Shown one piece after another: positions 13,394-23,799 of a DNA stretch of 64,000 bases. Both the position numbers and the translations under genes were made by a program. The stretch's first letter is position 1. Every line of letters starts with the position of its first letter. The stretch comes from Argopecten irradians (taxonomy: Eukaryota; Mollusca; Bivalvia; Pectinida; Pectinidae): positions 10,810,837 to 10,874,836 of the forward strand of contig NC_091147.1 of NCBI RefSeq assembly GCF_041381155.1. The letters are read 5' to 3'. The notes under the pieces were generated by a model. The model had not been told where the DNA came from and did not search any database. It saw only the letters and a program-made list of their open reading frames with translations.

Positions 13394-13491
13394 ACAGGCG
13401 TCTGCTTCTGATTTTGAAAAAATACAATAACCTAACCCTACTATGTAGTAGGGAAGGCTATTTTTTTTAAACTCGAAGCAGACGCCTATGT
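13394..13491. repeat. Near-palindromic hairpin, about 98 bp
   Basis: Left arm ACAGGCGTCTGCTTCT at 13394 is mirrored by AGCAGACGCCTATGT ending at 13491. The centre (CCTACTATGTAGTAGGG) is itself palindromic, so nearly the whole interval can fold on itself. It is consistent with a foldback MITE. No target-site duplication is obvious. Confidence 0.7.
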
Positions 13492-13856
13492 ACTCCCATA
13501 ACATGTGAGTCGACTGGTCAGCCGTTTTTTTTATCGGACGTTATTTCGCTACACGACGTAATGTTCAAAAAGTGTCTCTTCGTGCTATACCTCTAACATT
13601 GTTGGAGTAACGCCTATGGTAATAGTTATGTCATCGATGTAGCCTTGCACAAGTCCCCAAATGCCTCAAATGACTTGAACATTTCAAGAAGAATTCTAAT
13701 GAAGATCCGAAGTAAAAGTCAGTAATCTATTTTCTAGTTTACAAACTAAATACATCTAAATGCATTTTTTCCTTTACATATGTATAATGTAGCTACATGT
13801 ATAATCCTTAGCTACATGTATAATGACAATTTTAGGACATTTACTCATGATCTCGT

Positions 13857-13966
13857 TGATCAAACAGCATTCTCGATACTCAAGGGGTTCGATCACTTAC
13901 GATCTCTACACGTGTAGAGATCGTAAGAGATGGAACCCCTGGAGTATCGAGGATGATCAAACAGCA
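13857..13966. mobile_element. 84-bp hairpin flanked by 13-bp direct repeats (miniature foldback element)
   Basis: The direct repeat TGATCAAACAGCA occurs at 13857-13869 and 13954-13966. Between them, 13870-13953 is a near-perfect hairpin centred on CTACACGTGTAG, with arms running CTCGATACTC..GGGGTTC..GATC and back. The flanking duplication looks like a target-site duplication made by insertion. Confidence 0.7.
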
Positions 13967-14394
13967 GTTGTAGACCTACTACATTGTACATCATGAAGCG
14001 CTGGTCAGCTGATATTGATCATATGTATTCAGAGCATTAGTCTTCAAAACTGTTAAAATCAAAATTTAAAAGACGGAATCCACATTAGCGGTTTTGCTTC
14101 TGTTCACAATCAGCTACATATAGATGTACATATAATTGTAGACCTACATGTATCATCATACGATATTGAAGCTGCATTATTCTATCATGAGGCTAGTGTG
14201 AAGTTCACTATAAGTTGGTGGAAGACATATATAGAAAACATGAAACCAAAACAAAAAGGCTATTAAAAATGTATTTGCATATGGGAATAACATTTTTGAA
14301 AAAAATACTGCAGGTCTTCAATAACATTGATAAAACTAATGTTTTACATGTAATTAGTAGGGTTATTTTAACAGACGTCCGCTATACATGTGAA

Positions 14395-14545
14395 GGAAAA
14401 CAAACGTACGTAAAACATGTGTTAAACATACGTTTAACGCATGTTTTGTTCAAACGTACGTTTTACGCATGGTGGCCAAAACGTACCTAAAACGCATGTT
14501 TTAAACATACATTTAACGCATGTTTTTTCAAACATATGTAAAACA
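14395..14545. repeat. Second cryptic ACGT-rich repeat patch
   Basis: Repeated AAACGTACGT, AACGCATGTTTT and AACATACGTTTAACGCATG variants occur here. The vocabulary matches 12725-12900. Apart from the two hairpins, the 12.9-14.4 kb interval between the patches contains no recognised gene. Confidence 0.6.
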
Positions 14546-15068
14546 TGTGTTGCACTTTTTGCTGTGTACCTACTAAACGTTTTCCCAATAAGTGAAATAG
14601 AGTTTGGTCATAGGCACCAAATGAAAGAGAAGCGAATTATGCACTGCCATACCCCGGCTCGATTTCTCGTGACTATCAACTAAGCTACCTAATAGTCGAC
14701 TATCGATAAGATCCATCACATTCACCGTTACTTTTCGTCACAATAACGTCACAAGCAATTATATCTATTTAAAGATTTGTGACAGTAACTTCTGGTTATC
14801 CCCTAGATTTTCATGAATGGAATGAGTACTATTCTTTTATATTACTCTCTAAATTGAAGAGGAATGCTTACAGATAGAAAAAAAATACAAGTACGATATA
14901 AACTAGATTTGATGGTAACCAAAACACGGGTTTTATCAAACAAAAGTGATAAGTAACCCTATCTAATGGACGATTGAAAGATATAACGAGCGCTCGAAAG
15001 AGCGACCGAACAAACGAAAGAAAGAACAATTGAAAGAATGACAGAAACAATGAAATACTTAGCTCTCT

Positions 15069-15092
15069 TTATATATATATATATATATATAT
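15069..15092. repeat. (TA)n microsatellite
   Basis: An alternating TA run just upstream of the truncated LINE. Similar short TA tracts occur near 25595, 30448 and 41435. Confidence 0.9.
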
Positions 15093-15329
15093 TGAGGTAA
15101 TGGTTTATTTGATAAGAAGCAATCATTCTGAGCAAAACATCTACTCTAATAAGAAGTAAACATTAATGTTAAGTAATGAACACCGGTTGTAATCGTTTAG
15201 TCAATTATATATGTATATGCGAAATGGCCTTCATTTTTAAAAACTGTAGAGCAAATAAATACGTTTAATTAAAGCCTTTATTATGTATACCATTTCAATT
15301 TTTAGTTCACTGATTAACCGATTACTCTA

Positions 15330-17167
15330 GATCTGTCGGAAGATTTCACGAGTCGTTGCTACCTGTAGTGTACAAGATATATGAAACTATCGTTCATAAA
15401 CGACTTGTTACCTGGCTCCAGGAAAACTGTCCGGCGTTCCCAAATGAACAACAACAAGGTTTTCAACGTTTCGTTGGTTGCGAAACAGCGTCGTTCATCC
15501 TTCAGGAAACGATTTTTGCAAACATTGAACAGCATAACAAGGTATTTGCAGCTTTCCTGGACATAAAGAAAGCGTTCGATACCGTTTGTCATAGGGGACT
15601 TATACAAAAATTGAAGCGGAAAGGAATACATGGTAGAATATTAAGCATTGTGGAAAACACATATTCAGGACTTAAAAGCGCTATTCTTTGCAATGGAACC
15701 AAATCGCGATGGATCGAAATGAAGCGAGGATTGCGACAAGGTGGGACGATGTCCACGTTATACTATTTGATCTTCATCGACGATCTCCTGAACGACTTAT
15801 CTAAATCTAACTCTGGTGCCCCACTTAATGCTTTACATTGTGGTAACCCTACACTTGCTGATGATATCACCTTACTCGCCCTGTCACCGCGCTCCTTACA
15901 GTATATGCTTAATATATGTCAGGATTATTCAATGCAGTGGAAATTTTCATTCAGTACTACCAAAAGCTGTACCATGGTCTTTGGTGGTCGATTCGATAAG
16001 GATATTTTTCAATGGAGATTAGGTGGAGTAGAACTGGAAATGAAGGATAACCATGAACACCTTGGAATACCTATATCTAACAACATGTCATGTACAAAAA
16101 AGATTGAAAAGAGCTATAAAAAGGGACGCGCATCGCTGTTTGCTATACTCGGCATTGGTGCAAACGACTGTAAAGTAAACCCAATGATATACCTCAACCT
16201 ATACAGAAAAGTTGTACTGCCATCCGCACTCTATGGATCTGAAACATGGAACAACATCCCGATTTCAACACCTTGCAGTTAAAAAAATTCAGGATTTTCC
16301 TACGCGCACAAGATCTGACATCGCGGAGAGCATGCTCGGTCTCTTTCGTATTGGAGCAGAAATTGATAAGCGAAAACTACAATTTCTCCATCGACTTATA
16401 AAACTACCGAACGATTACCTTGCAAAGAAAGTCTTTTTAGTGCGTGTATATACCTATCTAAACGACGATGTTCCGGAACAAAAAGGATTCATACCAGATA
16501 TTTGTAATATCTTAACAAAGTACAACTTAATGGATTTATTCGCTCGTTATATCACTACCAAGACGGAGTTTCCTTCAAAATCGAATTGGAAACTATATAT
16601 TAAGCACGCTATTAGAAACCGTGAAACTGATCTGTGGCGTGATAGAATGAACAATCAGAGTGACTTCGACAGATTCAGATACATACACAAGCAGATATAT
16701 CCCCACGGATTATGGATCAACGCAACATCCACAGCGGATCTCGCTTGTGCGAGATTTGTATCTAAATTATTGACATATCCACCACAATCTCAAGAAAAAA
16801 CATGTAAAAAATGTGGTAAAGTATTCACAGATCTCATCCGCCATTACGTCACACATTGTGACGTCACCGTATGTATCAGAGACAGATTCACTACGCAAGT
16901 ACTTGATATTTGTGGTATTGATACATTTTTAACTGTAGATAATGCCTCAGACGAAATTTATCTTCGGAAGACACAGCCCAAACATTCCTGGCGGCTGAGG
17001 AGAGGTTCTAACTGAAATGACTGTGTAAATTGTTATTATTATTTCTTTTTTTTTCGCGATAACGTAATGTGTTGAACTTTTCTTTTTCACTCTCTTTTTG
17101 AATATATTGAACATATACTGTATCTCTTTTAGAGGAAATAAAGAATTGAATGAATGAATGAATGAAT
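15330..17167 (+). mobile_element. 5'-truncated non-LTR retrotransposon (LINE) with (GAAT)n tail
   Basis: The element carries a reverse transcriptase and downstream C-terminal region but no endonuclease domain or 5' ORF. It ends after AGAGGAAATAAAGAATTG in a (TGAA)n tract at about 17145-17167, a typical LINE microsatellite tail. The left boundary is approximate: homology-like reading begins around 15330 (RFHESLLPVVYKIYE). Confidence 0.85.
15356..17015 (+). pseudogene. LINE ORF2 reverse transcriptase fragment, broken by one frameshift
   Basis: The first frame (15356-16282) holds RT motifs: the template-binding stretch LLPVVYKIYETIVHKRL, catalytic FLDIKKAFDTV, the GLRQGG turn and the LADDI aspartate pair. 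At about 16250, after SALYGSETWNN, the reading shifts to the frame closing at 17015, which starts RFQHLAVKKIQ and continues TRSDIAESMLGL, then KLQFLHRLIKLP, ending in a cysteine/histidine finger (CKKCGKVFTDLIRHYVTHC). The join looks like a small deletion because the usual spacer between the two blocks is missing. Reverse transcriptase would copy the element RNA into DNA at the target. This copy lacks the endonuclease and is out of frame, so it is dead. Confidence 0.85.
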
Positions 17168-17459
17168 AATTCAAAAGGTTATGTATATTCTATGAAATTC
17201 TTTAAAACCATGATTACAAATTAATGAAATTAGCGGTATATTAATAGCTGCAGTATAAGTAATTTTGTTTGTACATGTATGATTATAATGGCTGATAAGT
17301 AAAATATTGAACTGATGATGCCACGCGACCGAAATCACGGATGAAGCATGTAAACAAATTAGATTATCGTCTATATCGTTTTCATATGAAAAAAACAGTA
17401 CCTTATCTGATTGGTAACCACACAAATAAATGAATATTTCGGTACAAATATGTTTTAAG

Positions 17460-17725
17460 ATGCTCCAGTGCCGACAGAGAATTAACGATACTTAAATTTG
17501 AAAAAAAATGGTGTTCACTCACGTAAATGTATGTCTAATTAACACAAAAAATATGTAAAATAGTATATTTTGCTAAATGGTACACGCGTAATCAATACTT
17601 TATTCCATATAGGACATAGTGCTATGGACTTTTTTGGAAAGCAATCAATTATTTCTGACATTTTTTATTTTGAAGTAAAATAAGAAGCTAAAACTTTTCA
17701 ATGACGGTAATGGTGTTAAGTAAGT
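17460..17725 (+). repeat. Dispersed repeat, copy 1 of an unnamed family
   Basis: Aligns by eye with 28990-29268 in the same orientation: GCCGACAGAG, then ACACAAA, GCGTAATCAAT, CTTTATTCCATATAGGACAT and TTTATTTTGAAGT blocks occur in the same order with similar spacing. No ORF is seen. The remaining DNA from 17168 to 18700 shows nothing else I can name. Confidence 0.6.
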
Positions 17726-18700
17726 AACTTTTGTAACTGGAAAAAAACCTTGATTCGTCCGCTCCTGTTTTTTTATACAATAGAAAAAATACCATTGGTC
17801 AGCGATAAAGTATTTTTAATGGTTTAAATAACGCGCGAACTGAGGTACAATTTATGAACCTTCTTCAAGGAAGTATAATGTATTAAGTCATATATTCCAT
17901 TCATAAAAGGTTACCGTTAGATGAATTTTCTAAAACATTTCATAGTTAGAAGAAAATACTTTCCACTGATGATTCTTGTTCGAGCATTCATGTTTATTCT
18001 CATAAATATATCTCATACGTCTTGTAAAACACAAATTTAGATAGTATAAATCAGGGAGTTTGTTTCAAGTTCTTCTTTGTGGTACAGCTTTGAAGCAGAC
18101 AGAAATAACGCTTTATGTTTCATAAGGGAGGTAACCCTCGATGATATCGATATGGTCCTACAGGTAGCGGTAATTTGGCCATTGTCCGGCGGATCACCAT
18201 ACAGTTAGTCCGAGCCTATGTTCGAAGAAGTGGGCGAGGTGTTCCGATTGTTGTATATCCGTCAAGACGATAACGTGAATATGCTCCACACCTAGCGAAC
18301 CTTTTCCCACTTGACCCCGAAATTAATGTTGCACAGTAGAGGTGTAAAGCAGGGTTCCTTTTTCTTAATCAAAATAGTGTAAAATCATGTTTTTTTGTCG
18401 TCGATCTATATTATTTTCTCAAGAGCATAAATAATTAAATATCATAATCACAAATTTGTATGTAAAATGTAACAAATACAATCAATACATTTCAAAGACA
18501 AAAAAAATGTCGAGATTATTAAGCTATTTTGGTCATGTCAACTATACAAATGCAGTTCACCCACATCCAGTTTGAGTGCACAAACATATTTCTAAAATGG
18601 TGTCTCCTTATCTGAAATTAATATTGTGAAGATTTCAGAAAAATGTGTTGTCCTAATCCGATTTCCCTGTGAGTTTTGTTGCATTTGGAGTTTTTTCGTA

Positions 18701-18850
18701 GTGTAAAAGGAGCGGGTCGGTGTGGTTTGTAAAATAGTGTCACTCAGCTGACGAGCATGCTTCTTTGGCTCAGTCGGTAGAGCCGTAGATTTCCACGCCG
18801 GAGACCCAGGTTCGATTCCTAGTCGGGGCACTCGACAGGAATGTGTATTT
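18701..18850 (+). mobile_element. tRNA-derived SINE-like copy, best preserved
   Basis: Head GTGTAAAAGGAGCGGGTCGG at 18701, middle GTGTCACTCAGCTGAC, then a tRNA-like block at about 18759-18831. The D-arm GCTCAGTCGGTAGAGC pairs, and box B is GGTTCGATTCC. The acceptor stem pairs poorly and the anticodon stem does not pair, so this is not a working tRNA gene. The tRNA-like part sits downstream of a roughly 58-base head, unusual for tRNA SINEs, where it normally leads. Confidence 0.65.
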
Positions 18851-18948
18851 TTCCTGTTCTTCTACAGTAGCATTACTTACACATGGCTAATCGAATAACA
18901 AGTTGTACAACTGAACGGCATACAAAATCAAAACTGAAAGTGCCATTG

Positions 18949-21063
18949 TTAAATAGAGAACACCCGAACGGAAGACGGGCTGTCTACTCGGATCCCCACA
19001 GATTCGTCCCTAAAGGGATGGATATACGGATCTTCTATACAGATGTACCGTCCCGGAACAACGTCCTCCCACTGGAAATACGGACTGGGGTCGTCACGCT
19101 CGAAGTAGAAGGCAACATATACCTCATCGCCATCTTTGTCCTGTGAATAATAAAAAAAAGTAGAGTATACATATAACGGATATGGTAGATAGTTAGTGGT
19201 CTATTTTAATTTCGACAAGTAACCAAAACTTTCGACACAATTATTGCGATAACTCCTATTCTGTACCCAGTATTTCCATTCTATTACAGACTTACATGTA
19301 GCTACCGTTGCGGTATAAGTAGGTATTGATCATTATGTCAGGTGCTGATGAGCGTGACGCCATACTTTTCAGAGAATAACACGTTAGCTCGTGTGTGTGA
19401 AGTACAAGGTGCGTGTTTGGGGAAACTGCAGTAAATTCGTATTGTATGCCTTTTTTGTAAGAGTTAGCAAAACCCCACCTGATACATTTTTGCCCTTTTT
19501 ATAGCTACATCCCTTTAAAGAATGTAACTGTATCCTTGAGTTACATTGTATTACTAGTAAAAAATACCAAACAATTATATGTGCTAATTCATAATACATT
19601 CGTACTAAGGTTTAAGTTCATTTGTTTCATGTCCACAGCCAGTTATGATAATAGCTGCTCAAGAGAATGTCAAACTCAGTACCTAAAAGAGGAAAGCAAG
19701 TGATATGATGTCGGAACAAGATAACCACTCATCCTTCGCCATATCGTCAATGTAAACTGTGACCAACCATGTTTTATAATGTAATAGGACATGTCAAGAC
19801 AGGTGAGTATTGAGATGTTAAAATGGAACCCCAATTTAAGTGCATGGAATAAATATATAATTTTCCAACGTAAAATAAATGTTGTATTTAATCATTGCAT
19901 ACTGCTGTATGCTTTAGACAGGATGGGTTATTATTACTTATCGAATTTTAAACAAAAATGCGGTTTAAAAGGTAGCAATATATATTTTTTGTTTTGTTGG
20001 CTTCAACATTTCGAACACATACTTTCAATTTTTTCGATCTAAGTAAATTTCACTCGTATTCATTTTTTTCATTTAATTTTGAAAACCGCGAATATTAATC
20101 TTCGCGTACTTGTTTCGAAATAGAAATCGCGAAATTTTAGTAGCCCCTAAAAAGTTGGTTTACTTATTATTCAAGTTTTTTATATCCTAGTCAATACAAA
20201 ATGTAAGTTACCTGTAGGAAAATGCAGTGTCGAAAAATATACTCATGAAACCGTGATATAAATCCTACGACCCCGTTAGAGGTACGGCGTGGCCTCATAC
20301 CGAACAGTTCCGGTGGAATCTCCCTGATAAAATCCAATATGTTACACCCAGGGAAAGCCTTCCATGCCAGACTCTTGGCCTTATCCATCGCCACTGGTTT
20401 AGCGTATAGACGGACAGAAAGATCTCTCACAGTCGGTTTGGAATGTATACGAGAACTTGTATCTCTATTGGCATTTGTCGATTTCGCTGAAGCATTAGTT
20501 TCCTGCCCGAATCCGCCTTTAGGTTTTGTTTTAACATCTTCCTCTTTCGCCTCTTTACATTCTAATTTGTGTTTTTTCCTGTCTTTCTTTTGACAAATTT
20601 TCGAACAATAATCTACCATTTTGCATCGAGCACAAGTCTTAACTTCCGGGCCTAATTTCCCACATACAGTACATGTTTTGTGTTGTGTTTTATTCTTTCC
20701 TCCCTCCATGTCCGCAAAGAAATTCAAATGACCCGATACCATATCACTCAAAGCATATAAATTGTGTCGACCTGCCTGTCTCTCTTGTTCAATGTACACT
20801 TCCTGCGCGTTTCCACCTATTGACTTGGTAGGATATAATACAGTTCCTGCTTTATTTTCTCTTTTTGGAACAAACGGAGTGTCATCTGATACGTTTACAT
20901 ACTCTAACTTTCTGCGATATTGTATTTCTTCACATTTGACCTTGTGTTGACCTTTCCAGTCCAATCGCTGACACACTGGGGAACAGTAGTACACTTCCTT
21001 ACATGCCGAACAACGCCGGAGACTTAATGGTTTCTTACCGCAATATCCACATTCATTCTCCAT
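18949..21063 (-). CDS. Protein with two MYND-type zinc fingers
   Basis: There are two coding exons on the minus strand. The first runs 21063 down to 20212 (donor CAG|GTAACT, phase 0). The second runs 19140 down to 18949 (acceptor TTCACAG, stop TAA). Together they encode 347 aa. MYND finger 1 spans residues 5-44 (C5, C8, C18, C21, C27, C31, H40, C44). MYND finger 2 spans 131-169 (C131, C134, C144, C147, C153, C157, H165, C169). Both are complete. MYND fingers bind proline-rich partner peptides, usually in transcription or chromatin complexes. The C-terminal 100 residues (IPPELFGMRPRR, FISRFHEYIFRHCIFL, YVAFYFERDD, DSPSSVRVF) form a conserved-looking domain I cannot name, and there is no SET domain. 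A TTTATCGTTTCAG acceptor at 21072 shows an intron in the 5' UTR just before the ATG, so the promoter lies further right. The partner or target is unknown. Confidence 0.88.
20083..20166 (-). repeat. Fragment of a CGCGAA-rich MITE, inside the MYND gene intron
   Basis: The sequence has AACCGCGAATATT, CGCGAAATTT and AAAAGTTGGTTTAC. It matches the right end of the more complete element at 40580-40812. Another diverged remnant (CCTCGCGAAAAAGTGCTCG) lies near 25110. Confidence 0.5.
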
Positions 21064-21439
21064 TTTTAAACCTGAAACGATAAATATGTCTTTGACTTAG
21101 ATCGAGTTAATCACATGGTTAGAGTATAAACAGTTGCGCTTTTACATTTTTTATGTTGAATGATTTCATTATGGATTTCGCGTGCATTACGAAAAAGGAA
21201 AAAAAAAAGGAAAAATATCTCTTCCGAGTGTTTGGGTCCTTGGTGTGTTTCTAATATTTAACGAGTAAAACATCTTCAATTATCATATCATGTTTTTATC
21301 GGTAAATACACCGGTAGATATTGACTGAGAACGGATATACATAGTAATATTATTTTACCATGATTTTAAAGTCGTTATAACAATCAAAACATACACATGT
21401 CATTGGTACATCAGTACATATCATGGAATATAATTCAAA

Positions 21440-21905
21440 ACACTTGTTTGTTTGTTTGTTTGAATGAAGCAACGTCCTATTAGCAGCCATGGTCATGTAA
21501 GGACGGCCTGCCCTGTTCATGGTGTGTGTTTTGGGAAACTGCGAAATAGCCTGAACTCTTGCCCTTTTTAAGTGCTGTCTTGTATATTACTGAAGCATGT
21601 CACTGGAGACACCAAGCAACACACGCAATCGGTCATATTATACTAACGATGGGTGAACTGGTTGCCCTATTCCCTTAATGCTGAGCGCTAAGCAGGAACA
21701 GAAACTACCACTTTTATAGACTTTGGTGTGTCCCGGCTAGGGGACAGAGGCCAGAGCCTTCCTCACAGGGACGATCGCTAACAGAAGGCCAAAAGTAAGT
21801 TAAGAAGAAGATAAAAGATAAGATCATAAATTTAGTCGCCTTTTACGATCATACAGTTGAGGGAGCAGGTACAATATTAACGCCCTAACTGCAGGGCAGG
21901 TATGT
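21440..21905 (+). repeat. Dispersed repeat beginning (TTTG)n, copy 1
   Basis: Starts TTGTTTGTTTGTTTGAATGA, then AACGTCCTATTAGCAGCC, GGTCATGTAAGGACGG, GGAAACTGCGAAAT and AATGCTGAGCGCTAAGCAGG. The same blocks occur reversed at 50918-51182. Shorter relatives occur at 23688-23790 and at 19395-19470 (GTTTGGGGAAACTGC). No ORF is seen, so this is a non-autonomous family I cannot name. Confidence 0.7.
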
Positions 21906-22799
21906 GAAGTGAAGTAGGTAACATGGTAATAAATAGTGACTTGGTATGCTAGATTTGTAGTACGCCTCATTTAAATACATTGGTTAACTGCATGACATCG
22001 CTATCTATCCACAGAGAAATTATATTGTTGTAAATGATAATGTAAATATCGTTAAAAGCTAAAATATGAGACATTATGACAATCAGTTGGTTACTAACAA
22101 CACGTGACGTATTATACTTACCTTTATACGACTACACATTTAATTAGGTGGCTTAGAGGTCACAGACTACACAGTAATGTAAATGTTTATATATATCGCT
22201 GACAAGACGAAACACAATTAAATGCTGATGTAAGTACACCACAAAAGTCTATGGTTTTACATGTAATAACCATCCAGCTACGTTTGAAATGTTCGTTGAT
22301 TTATCCAGTAAGCAAGAATCCTTTAGTTTACCAAATCAATGCCATGTTTTGTGTAATTGTGGTACAGCCAACACTTCTCAGAAACGTTTCACTTTCACTT
22401 TCGGTTTTAAAACGAAAAAGAAAATATAAAGATCTTCCTTGAATAACGTTTTCAGCTTAGTATTGGAATATGTTTTTGTGATAGTACAATTGCAAATTAA
22501 AAGTGGCTTAAATTTAATGATAATTTCTGAATCTTGCAAAGATTCTGAAATTAAGTGTAGTATAAGGGGAGTAACTCAAATATATATATATACACAGTGT
22601 AACGGTGAATGGTTCAATGAGTGACTGAACAGTATTAGTATTTTATTGCTGAACGGTTGGGTTCACACGTCAATATCAGTGGATACAGGATCGCGTGATA
22701 ATATACGATTATAGGACGTCACGAAAAAATGAAGTAAAATAGAATGGAATAAGACTGATATATGTAAAAGTATTGGATTTATCCGTACTTACGCTCGGT

Positions 22800-23545
22800 G
22801 TTTTTATTATGTACTGCGTGGAAAACCATTGGTTGCTCCATTTGCTATGGGGATTTTCCCGATTGGGAATACCGTTTCCGGTTCATACTTATGTAAATTT
22901 TGATTGGCTGTTATTTTTGATACCTAGTCCGCTCAGCTGTATAGCTTGAGCACGTGCTGTTCATGGCATATTATTAAATTTGTGTATATAGCCAGGTGTT
23001 TTAGCTTAGTATAGCGAGTTTTGACGGAAGCTTTCATGTAGCTGGTCAGCTCCATTCTCTTTAATTTCTCTCTTCGAGGTTATTATCCCGATATTATGTA
23101 GGATTTTTCGGCCGTAGTCCTCAAAATTACTCAGGGTAGGGTGGTTGTATTCCATGTAAACAGCGCTAGGTCGTATTTAGAATGTGGTAAATGTTAATAT
23201 AGTGAACCCCAGGGTCGGGAGAAGGGTGGTCGTTGGAGTCGGAAATATCAAAATATAGTGTGTTGTAGTTGCTCAGCTTAGGCCTGTATTGTCTTGGCCA
23301 TGTTGTCTCGCTGGTGAAATGCGTTCTTTGTAAATATTATGTGATGTTGTGTATTTCATCTCCATGTTTAGCCATTGTGTCTTGTCTATAATAAAATGTT
23401 GAACTTTATGAATTGTGTTGTCGTCCGTTGACCTGTAGACCTAGCCAGCAGAAGTCGAGACGGAACCACAGAGTTGACGAACCTATAAAAATCTACTATA
23501 CGAGGTTAAATTGCATATCGGTGACGAACACTGAAACTTTTACAT
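22800..23545 (+). mobile_element. LTR-like block with Pol II promoter and poly(A) signal (possible solo LTR)
   Basis: It has CCAAT-type motifs (ACCATTGG near 22828, GATTGGCTG near 22900), a TATA-like GTGTATATAGCC at about 22981-22992, a GC-richer leader and AATAAAATG near 23390, in LTR U3-R-U5 order. Just past the proposed end, TTGGGCGTCAGTGG resembles a retrotransposon primer-binding site. No gag or pol follows, and the ends are not defined by a clear TG..CA or target duplication. It could instead be a non-coding transcript promoter. Confidence 0.35.
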
Positions 23546-23687
23546 ATAATTGGGCGTCAGTGGCTAAATGATGTATGAAAATAACATGTTACTTTTCAGA
23601 TTGTAGTTGAATATCTGGATTGCAAACATAATTTCTATGGATTATGATTTTTCTTCTTCACACAAATGTTAAAAAATTGTCATAATA

Positions 23688-23790
23688 AGGGCACAACAGT
23701 CATTCCACTTCCTAAATGCTGAACGCTATTGTGTGTCTCGGCAAGGGGACATAACCTAGTGTCTACCTCACTTGGACGAGAAGTCTGTTT
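23688..23790 (+). repeat. Partial copy of the 21.4-kb dispersed repeat
   Basis: CCTAAATGCTGAACGCTATTG, GTCTCGGCAAGGGGACA and CTCACTTGGACGA correspond to the distal part of the 21440-21905 copy. Confidence 0.5.
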
Positions 23791-23799
23791 TCAACCTAA

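Noticed and set aside
18759..18831. Possible functional tRNA gene (box A and box B present)
   Set aside because: The acceptor stem pairs poorly and the anticodon stem does not pair. The same block recurs in a longer dispersed repeat, so it is SINE-derived.
18883..19146. Plus-strand 87-codon open frame
   Set aside because: It lies antisense over the last exon of the minus-strand MYND gene, which has correct splice sites and protein features.
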